A stretch of 64,000 nt of DNA. It comes from an uncultured Prevotellaceae bacterium (GTDB lineage Bacteria > Bacteroidota > Bacteroidia > Bacteroidales > Bacteroidaceae). Location of the stretch: the NCBI GenBank assembly GCA_902780635.1, contig CACZGH010000001.1, forward strand, positions 248,001-312,000, written 5' to 3'. A model generated the notes under the pieces. It was not told the origin of the DNA. It worked only from the letters and a program-made list of their open reading frames with translations, and did no database searches. Position numbers and translations under genes: made by a program. Below are positions 58,594 through 64,000 of this stretch, in pieces (positions within the stretch are counted from its first letter, which is position 1; each line of letters begins with the position of its first letter).

Positions 58594-60378
58594 ATGAACT
58601 ATCGACTAAAAATCCCACTGTTATGGCTGATGCTGCTGGCCTTCAACTTGGCACAAGCACAGACAGACATCTTTTATGAGTCGTTTGATGAAAACGCCTA
58701 CACCGGTGGCAATGACGGCCAATGGAGCGGAAGTGTGGCCAGTGGAGGCACCATCTCGACCGACAATGAAGGATGGACCTTCGACACAGCCTATGGAGCC
58801 AAACAGTGTATCCGTTTAGGCTCGAGCAAAAAAGCGGGCATCGCCACCACGCCAGCGCTAACCCAGCTCCACGGCGACGCCACCCTCACCTTCAAAGCAG
58901 GCAGCTGGGGCACCGATGGCACTACCCTGACACTCACCCTCAGTGGCGGCGGCACGCTGAGCCAAACCAGCTTTGACCTGAAAAACTCGGAGTTTGATAC
59001 CTACACCGCCGTCATCACCGGAGGCACATCAACGACACAAATCAAGTTTGAGAGCGCATCCAAAAAGCGTTTCTTCCTCGACGAGGTGCGCATTAGCGGA
59101 GAGGTGGCACCACAGATGGTGGAGGTCAGTTCCATCACCCAACTGCGACAGCAGGAGAGCGGCACGCCAGTAAGGCTGACACTCAGCGAAGCCAACCAGG
59201 GCAACATCGAGTATGTGCACAACGGAGCCACCATCGACGCCTACGTGCGTGACAACGGAGCCGCTGTGCGCTTCGCCAACTTCCTGCCCAATGACGCAGG
59301 CTGGCACACGGTCACTGGCGGTGCACTCATCGGAGCCGTCGACGGTGAATACCGCATCACCGACGGCATCCCGGAGTTCGTACACATCCCGACCTCTATC
59401 GCCGACTCCATCCTCTGTCTCGACTACTGGCAGACACCCACTCCCGTCGTAGTGAACGACGTCGCAACACTGACACAGGACACCTACCGAGCCGACTACA
59501 TCACGATAGAGGGAGTGAACGTGGAGCAAGAGGGCGGACACTATGTGGCCACCGACGGAGAGGCAAAGGTGACCCTGGCCAACCCCTTCGGCACCTCCTA
59601 CAAGTTCCCGGATGACCTGCAGGGCCGACAGTTTAACATCTACGGCATTCTCGGCACACAAAACGGGGGAGCATCACCGGCTTTGTATTATACAGAGGTC
59701 ATGGAAGTGATGCCACAACTGGCTTTGGACGAGACACAATACACCAACCAAGCGGTCATCGGCATGTATGAAGACCGCGAGGTGAAAGTGAATGTGGTCA
59801 GGAAACTGAGTACCGGCATGTGGAACACGCTTTGTCTGCCTTTCGACATCCTCGACTTCTCCGACATCGTGGGCGCCGCACGCATCGCACAGTTCTCTGG
59901 TTACAACGCATCGACCAACTCACTGGAGTTCACCTCCGTGGAGAACATGGAAGCCGGCGTGCCTTACCTCGTCTATCCTGAGGAAGACATTGAGCAGATC
60001 TCACTCAGCAATGTGACGATCAACAGTCAACTGACACCGGTGACCTACAGCACCTACGAGATGGTGGGCATCTATGACCCCACAACACTGTATGCCGGCG
60101 ACAAGCAGACGCTCTTCTTAGGCAACAACAACACGCTCTACTATCCCAACGTAGACAATGACCTGAAAGCATTCCGCGCCTACTTCAAGACCGCCACAGG
60201 CAACAGTGCCAACATCTGTGTGGACGGCGTGATGACTGACATCACCACCATACAGATAGACAACAACGAGGTCGGAGGACGCATCTACAACGTGAGCGGA
60301 CAATTCGTCGGAACCTCTGCAGACACGCTTCAGAAAGGCGTATACGTGAGCCGCGGCAACAAACTCATCATCAAATAA
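58594..60378 (+). CDS. Exported beta-rich protein with sorting-like C-terminus
   Basis: 594 residues with signal peptide MNYRLKIPLLWLMLLAFNLAQA. A jelly-roll-like domain (about 25-170, DIFYESFDENAYTGG to FLDEVRISG) is followed by what look like two OB-fold-like beta domains (about 178-370) and a further beta region. The C-terminus GRIYNVSGQFVG ... QKGVYVSRGNKLIIK resembles the short C-terminal sorting segments of Prevotella secreted proteins. No enzymatic residues recognised; probably a surface adhesion or binding protein. Confidence 0.72.
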   Translation: MNYRLKIPLLWLMLLAFNLAQAQTDIFYESFDENAYTGGNDGQWSGSVASGGTISTDNEGWTFDTAYGAKQCIRLGSSKKAGIATTPALTQLHGDATLTFKAGSWGTDGTTLTLTLSGGGTLSQTSFDLKNSEFDTYTAVITGGTSTTQIKFESASKKRFFLDEVRISGEVAPQMVEVSSITQLRQQESGTPVRLTLSEANQGNIEYVHNGATIDAYVRDNGAAVRFANFLPNDAGWHTVTGGALIGAVDGEYRITDGIPEFVHIPTSIADSILCLDYWQTPTPVVVNDVATLTQDTYRADYITIEGVNVEQEGGHYVATDGEAKVTLANPFGTSYKFPDDLQGRQFNIYGILGTQNGGASPALYYTEVMEVMPQLALDETQYTNQAVIGMYEDREVKVNVVRKLSTGMWNTLCLPFDILDFSDIVGAARIAQFSGYNASTNSLEFTSVENMEAGVPYLVYPEEDIEQISLSNVTINSQLTPVTYSTYEMVGIYDPTTLYAGDKQTLFLGNNNTLYYPNVDNDLKAFRAYFKTATGNSANICVDGVMTDITTIQIDNNEVGGRIYNVSGQFVGTSADTLQKGVYVSRGNKLIIK

Positions 60379-60387
60379 CCGGAAGCC

Positions 60388-61425
60388 ATGAGAAGAATCA
60401 TATTCATACTGACAACTATGATGCTCTCGCTCACGGCCATGGCCCAAGAGAGAGTCGACACCGTGGTCATCACCCTGCGCGATGGCTCAGAGGTGAGATA
60501 CACATCAGAACAATTTGACCGTGTGCAGGTGATTGAAAACCTGAAATACGGTGTGAAAGTATACCTCAAAGGTGGCAAGTCGAAAGACTACTTAGCCTCG
60601 AAAGTGGAGGTGCGTTATTATCAGGCAGGCGGTGAAATCGTCGTAGACGGCAACAAAAACCGCAACAGATACCGCGCGAAACTGCTCGAATACCCACACC
60701 TGCATGCCGACTCCACCCGCAACCAGCTCCTCATCAAGACAACGAAAGACTATGGCATCACCTTCAGCGTGGAGTGGAGTTACAACGACATTGCCAACCG
60801 TTGGACCTGCTATCAACTCTATGCCGGCAACATGCAGAAGAATGTCACTCGCACCAACTCCTTTGCTGATGACACTGAAATACCTTCCGCATACCAATCA
60901 CATAAAAGCGACTATGAAAGCTCTGATTTCTCAAAGGGACATCTCTGCCCCTCTGCCGACCGTCTGTGCTCCACAGAGCAAAACAAGCAGACCTTCCTCA
61001 TGAGCAACATGCAGCCACAGTATCAGAACCACAACGGAATACTCTGGGCGAATCTGGAAGAAAAAGTACGCTCGTGGGCTTCTAGTTGCGATACGCTCTA
61101 TGTGGTGAAAGCTGCCACTATCCGCAGCGACCAAGTCTATAGCACCAAACTCAACAACCGTCTGCCCGTGCCTAAATACTTCTACATGGCACTGTTGGCC
61201 TACGACAAAAAGACCAATAAATATCAAGCCTTAGGCCTTTGGACGGAGCATAACAACAATAAGGATACCAACAAGAACTATGGCGACTATGCCATCTCCA
61301 TCGACGAGTTGGAATCAAGGACAGGCATCGACTTCTTCTGCAATTTGCCCGACGATATCGAGGACGACGTGGAGCGTGACGCGAAACTCGACCTCAGCTA
61401 CTGGGGAATCAAGAAGTCAAACTAA
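60388..61425 (+). CDS. Exported DNA/RNA non-specific endonuclease
   Basis: 345 residues with signal peptide MRRIIFILTTMMLSLTAMAQ. A small N-terminal beta domain (about 22-80) of a type common in Bacteroidetes exported proteins precedes the nuclease domain. The beta-beta-alpha-metal motif is FSKGHLCPSADR (181-192), with His185 the general base where the classical motif is DRGH, and Asn222 in WANLEEKV the probable metal-positioning residue. It degrades extracellular nucleic acid. The gene begins 9 bases after the previous one and its stop overlaps the convergent cutC. Confidence 0.9.
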   Translation: MRRIIFILTTMMLSLTAMAQERVDTVVITLRDGSEVRYTSEQFDRVQVIENLKYGVKVYLKGGKSKDYLASKVEVRYYQAGGEIVVDGNKNRNRYRAKLLEYPHLHADSTRNQLLIKTTKDYGITFSVEWSYNDIANRWTCYQLYAGNMQKNVTRTNSFADDTEIPSAYQSHKSDYESSDFSKGHLCPSADRLCSTEQNKQTFLMSNMQPQYQNHNGILWANLEEKVRSWASSCDTLYVVKAATIRSDQVYSTKLNNRLPVPKYFYMALLAYDKKTNKYQALGLWTEHNNNKDTNKNYGDYAISIDELESRTGIDFFCNLPDDIEDDVERDAKLDLSYWGIKKSN

Positions 61426-62211
61426 GGTTTCTTCTTTAATCTTTAATCTTTCATCTTTAATCTTTAATCTTCCCATCGTGGTCCTGACACGCGAGGCTGT
61501 GGTGACTTCCCTGCTAAACTCATCAGCATCTTTGGCACCCATATAGACCGAAAGATTACGATAACGCATCAAACTGGGTATCGTCTCCCTGGCGGAGAAA
61601 TGAAACTCCCTTATCAATGTAGCAGCCTCTATGGCTGCTATATTTTTTTCGTTCACGCCACAACCTGCCATGAGGGTGATGCGGCCAGCGGCCAACTGAT
61701 TCAACTCTGCGAGAAGGGGGATGCCGAGTTCTGCCGTAGGCTGCTGGCCTGAGGTGAGAATGCGGTGGAACCCCATCTCTGCCAATTGCGACAAGGCCTG
61801 ACGTGGGTAGCGGCAACTGTCGAAGGCACGATGAAACGTGACCGACATACCCTCTGCCTGACGCAAGAGCAACTCACAGTTGTGCACATCCACATCGCCA
61901 TCGGCGGTGAGACAACCGAAAACCACCCCGTCAACGCCCAACTGACGACAAAGTTGTATATCCTCCATCATCCGCTCTATCTCCAATGGGGTATAGAGGA
62001 AGTCGCCGCCACGAGGCCGGATGATAACATGTAGCCGCGTAGACAGAAGCAATCGACGGGCCACCTTGATCTCGCCATACGAAGGGGTCACACCACCTTC
62101 GGGTATACCGGCACACAGTTCCACACGGTCGGCACCCGCTTCTTGCGCAGCCAAACAACTTTCCACGCCATTGGCGCAAATCTCAAACTGGTAATCGTCT
62201 TGTTTCTTCAT
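61417..62211 (-). CDS. cutC: CutC family protein
   Basis: 264 residues, a TIM-barrel protein linked to copper homeostasis. Conserved blocks are FEICANGVESCLAAQEAGAD (about 10-29), VELCAGIPEGGVTPSYG (about 31-47), IIRPRGGDFLY (about 63-73), TFHRAFDS and ILTSGQQPTA. The usual C-terminus is reached near residue 247; the last 17 residues (RLKIKDERLKIKEETLV) are encoded by a heptamer array. The stop lies inside the convergent endonuclease gene. A -7 box (minus TATATTTG, 62245-62252) precedes the start. Confidence 0.93.
   Translation of the reverse strand: MKKQDDYQFEICANGVESCLAAQEAGADRVELCAGIPEGGVTPSYGEIKVARRLLLSTRLHVIIRPRGGDFLYTPLEIERMMEDIQLCRQLGVDGVVFGCLTADGDVDVHNCELLLRQAEGMSVTFHRAFDSCRYPRQALSQLAEMGFHRILTSGQQPTAELGIPLLAELNQLAAGRITLMAGCGVNEKNIAAIEAATLIREFHFSARETIPSLMRYRNLSVYMGAKDADEFSREVTTASRVRTTMGRLKIKDERLKIKEETLV
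61433..61474. repeat. Heptamer array (TCTTTAA) encoding the CutC tail
   Basis: Six TCTTTAA-type heptamers in strict register (61433-61474) over the end of cutC and 8 bases past the convergent endonuclease stop. Confidence 0.9.
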
Positions 62212-62244
62212 ACTGCTTTAGGGCTCACTATTGAAATAGATTTG

Positions 62245-62252
62245 CAAATATA
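62245..62252 (-). promoter_or_regulatory. -7 box for cutC
   Basis: Minus strand TATATTTG, 33 bases upstream of the cutC ATG. Confidence 0.45.
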
Positions 62253-62369
62253 AGAAAAAAACAAGATTTTCCATCGCTTTTCATTATCTATCTCCTAAGC
62301 TACAGTGGATTTTTCGGGATGAGGTTTTCGACATTCGCAGTGGACAAACGAAAAAAGAATTTAAATCTT

Positions 62370-62400
62370 TTTGTAATGCCCTCAATTTGCACTATCTTTG
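62370..62400 (+). promoter_or_regulatory. Promoter of the cupin gene (-33/-7)
   Basis: TTTG (62370-62373) and TATCTTTG (62393-62400) are separated by 19 bases, the best full match to the Bacteroidetes housekeeping promoter in the window. It puts the start codon at ATG 62446. Confidence 0.7.
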
Positions 62401-62445
62401 TTTTTTGAAACTACTCAATCATTCAGAAACTCAAAAAACACAACC

Positions 62446-62778
62446 ATGATCATCGACTACAGCCAAATCACAGAAGAAAGCCTGATGGGCTTCAAGGGGG
62501 GCAACGGACAATTGGACACCCGCAATTTCGTGGACGCGAACAACAAAATCATGATGAGCCGACTGAAACCGGGAGCCAACATCGGTTACCATTCGCATGA
62601 CCAAAACTCTGAAATCATCTACATCCTCAGTGGCGAAGGACACTTCGAGTATGACGACACCACCGAAAAGGTGAAAGCCGGCGATGTGCACTACTGCCCC
62701 ATGGGACACTCACACGCTTTCTACAACGACGGCACCGAAGACTTGGCATACTTCGCCATCGTGGGCGAGCACCATTAG
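62446..62778 (+). CDS. Small cupin-domain protein
   Basis: 110 residues from the ATG at 62446; the longer reading begins at a TTG inside the promoter. The cupin motifs are GYHSHDQNSEIIYILSGEG (about 45-63), giving His/His/Glu ligands, and PMGHSHAFYNDG (about 83-94) with the second His. Single-domain cupins of this size are often sugar- or small-acid-binding enzymes; no pathway can be named. It is a lone gene with its own consensus promoter. Confidence 0.88.
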   Translation: MIIDYSQITEESLMGFKGGNGQLDTRNFVDANNKIMMSRLKPGANIGYHSHDQNSEIIYILSGEGHFEYDDTTEKVKAGDVHYCPMGHSHAFYNDGTEDLAYFAIVGEHH

Positions 62779-62794
62779 ACTTATTTTCAGTTGA

Positions 62795-63280
62795 CTAAAT
62801 CAAAGGCACTGGACGGGGATGAGGTCTGAAACTCAGCAGACGGGCAAGGCGATGCCGCCACCGGACAGTCTCAGCAGCATAGCGGTTTTCTGAGTCAGGG
62901 TCGACGATGCCAGTCCACCGTGTCAATATCGAACAAGTCATCATCGCTTGAAGGGTCGTCAGAATTGACGGCCCTTTGATGTTTTCTACATAGGGAGGCA
63001 GGGAGAGCGTCGCATTGAAATCGAGGGAGTAGGCAGAGAGACTGTCTCCCCCACTCTCCCCCTCAAAGTCTTTAGACGGACTCGGCAGGAGCCATGAGCG
63101 CAAACAAGCGTAGGCCTCCTCGCAAGCATCCTGCCAAAAGTGCTGCAACATCTCATCATCGGCATTGGTGGCGGCGATACGGTCATAACATTCTGTTGGT
63201 GCGCTGTTGCGGGCAGCAATATAAGCAGTGGACATCTTCACACGATGGAAGATGAGGTCACGTGGGATGGTGATGTTCAT
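62795..63280 (-). CDS. Hypothetical protein of the putative lysis module
   Basis: 161 residues from the ATG at 63280 (MNITIPRDLIFHRVKMSTAYIAARN); upstream codons in frame overlap the holin-like gene and lack conservation signs. The protein is soluble, with an acidic helical centre and an Arg-rich C-terminus. I recognise no family. It starts 2 bases after the holin-like stop and is presumably co-transcribed with it and the M15 peptidase. Confidence 0.6.
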   Translation of the reverse strand: MNITIPRDLIFHRVKMSTAYIAARNSAPTECYDRIAATNADDEMLQHFWQDACEEAYACLRSWLLPSPSKDFEGESGGDSLSAYSLDFNATLSLPPYVENIKGPSILTTLQAMMTCSILTRWTGIVDPDSENRYAAETVRWRHRLARLLSFRPHPRPVPLI

Positions 63281-63282
63281 AG

Positions 63283-63507
63283 TCACAATTTTTTGTTGAT
63301 ACGTTTTTCCAAGTCGGAAAGTTTGGTGTTGAAATATACACTCACGCCGAAGATGCCACCAGCGTAGGTGAGAGCCTGAGCCACATACCACAGTACGCCC
63401 TCAGAGATGTCGCCATCGTTTTCGAAAAACGACAGAAAGGCCAGCACAATGCCCGACAGTATCATGGCTACCGCCGTGGCATATTGGATATAGTCTTTGG
63501 AAGTCAT
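63283..63507 (-). CDS. Small holin-like membrane protein
   Basis: 74 residues with two hydrophobic helices (about 8-26 and 38-56) and a charged C-terminal tail LEKRINKKL. Size, topology and the M15 peptidase just upstream on the same strand fit a phage-type holin, but any small two-helix protein would look alike. It is separated from the peptidase gene by an AGTTGAC heptamer array. Confidence 0.6.
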   Translation of the reverse strand: MTSKDYIQYATAVAMILSGIVLAFLSFFENDGDISEGVLWYVAQALTYAGGIFGVSVYFNTKLSDLEKRINKKL

Positions 63508-63514
63508 GTTTTTT

Positions 63515-63570
63515 AGTTGACAGTTGACAGTTGACAGTTGACAATTGACAGTTGAAAGTTGACAATTAAC
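63515..63570. repeat. Heptamer array (AGTTGAC)
   Basis: Eight AGTTGAC-type heptamers in strict register (the first four exact) fill the gap between the M15 peptidase stop and the holin-like start. Confidence 0.9.
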
Positions 63571-63581
63571 AAGTTATTTGT

Positions 63582-64000
63582 TTAGCGAATCTTTTTTATG
63601 AGAAATTCTCCACGCTTGCGTAGCGAGTAGGAAACATGGATCCAGTCAGGGCGGCCTTGACTGTCCACATATTCAGCGATCAGTTGGTCGAAGGGCAACT
63701 TCGCCCGTAGGAGGCAGCGCAACAGCGCCATGTTGTCGGCGCGACGGTCAGATACTGTGCGGATGTCGGCAGCCTGTCCCAAACAGTGTTGACTTCGGGT
63801 GACTCCACCCACAGCTGTGTTCAGCAGTGGACAGCGATAGCCTGAAGTCACGATGATAGGCTGTTGCCAAGCCTCGCGCAACGGGTCGAGCACATACGTC
63901 ACCAACTGTTGCAGGTTTTCTACCATCATTCTGGGCGGTTGGTTGTCGATGCCCATCCTTCTGGCGGTAGCCGAAGCCGTCAATTCTTCTAAAGAGAAAT
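63582..64000 (-). CDS. M15-type peptidase (D-Ala-D-Ala carboxypeptidase/endolysin-like), N-terminus outside the window
   Basis: The reading frame stays open to the window edge, giving FSLEELTASATARRMGIDN before the previously called start, so the true N-terminus lies at or beyond base 64000. The zinc-site blocks are SGYRCPLLN, SQHCLGQAADI (His and Asp ligands) and WIHVSY (third ligand His), the Peptidase_M15_3 pattern. It cleaves peptidoglycan peptides. Together with the holin-like gene it resembles a phage lysis cassette, although Bacteroidetes chromosomes also carry such enzymes alone. Confidence 0.87.
   Translation of the reverse strand, partial: FSLEELTASATARRMGIDNQPPRMMVENLQQLVTYVLDPLREAWQQPIIVTSGYRCPLLNTAVGGVTRSQHCLGQAADIRTVSDRRADNMALLRCLLRAKLPFDQLIAEYVDSQGRPDWIHVSYSLRKRGEFLIKKIR

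Noticed and set aside
63515-63570. Attachment site or phage repeat
   Set aside because: It is another period-7 array like those in unrelated gaps, not a direct repeat with a partner elsewhere in the window.

Overview
This window looks like a chromosomal piece of a Bacteroidales bacterium, most likely a Prevotella-type organism. The evidence is the set of -7 boxes of the form TAnnTTTG in front of many genes, A-rich leaders in place of Shine-Dalgarno sites, and Bacteroidetes-specific families: a NigD-like lipoprotein, a DUF5687 permease, DUF4886 proteins and a LolA-like carrier. Almost all of the window is coding. No rRNA, tRNA, insertion sequence or CRISPR array was seen.

Layout. 1-2102 (+): the tail of ruvC, a twin-cassette ABC ATPase and a small exported protein. 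2160-7090 (-): a membrane protein, a eukaryotic-type glycogen branching enzyme, a YhcH-family protein and a MORN-repeat protein. 7211-10940 (+): kdsB, a dynamin-like GTPase and a DUF697 membrane protein, all translationally coupled. 10929-15043 (-): tcdA, tilS, an RlmI-type methyltransferase and a 3'-5' exonuclease. 15212-20913 (+): ftsK, a LolA-like protein, a DUF5687 permease and ispE. 21110-25144 (+): clpC behind a near-perfect sigma-54 promoter, then mgtC-like and spoU-type genes. 25160-27913 (-): an exported GH2 enzyme. 28119-32146 (-): both subunits of methylmalonyl-CoA mutase. 32375-36694 (+): an AspT/YidE antiporter and three subunits of a Na+-pumping decarboxylase. With the mutase these point to the succinate-propionate route, although the epimerase and carboxyltransferase are not here.

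36791-45376 (+) holds exported hydrolases and an AT-richer island: a RelE-type toxin-antitoxin pair, a DUF4886 protein and a CotH-family protein, the last two carrying type I dockerin modules. 45591-48767 holds a NigD-like lipoprotein and an SGNH/MBOAT O-acylation pair. 49157-58575 (+) is a surface polysaccharide cluster: flippase, polymerase, three GT-B glycosyltransferases, an acetyltransferase, a WecG/TagA transferase, a sugar kinase and a nucleotidyltransferase. Two exported proteins follow. The window ends with cutC, a cupin, and a holin-like / M15 peptidase / unknown gene set that looks like a phage-derived lysis remnant.

Two things stand out beyond the genes. The leader of the polysaccharide operon holds a candidate structured RNA of about 140 nt, with its own promoter and nested complementary arms, that I cannot assign. 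In addition, many gaps carry short tandem arrays with a period of 7 or 8 bases. Each array uses its own word, several are built as inverted repeats, and several run into the 3' ends of genes so that they encode the C-terminal residues.
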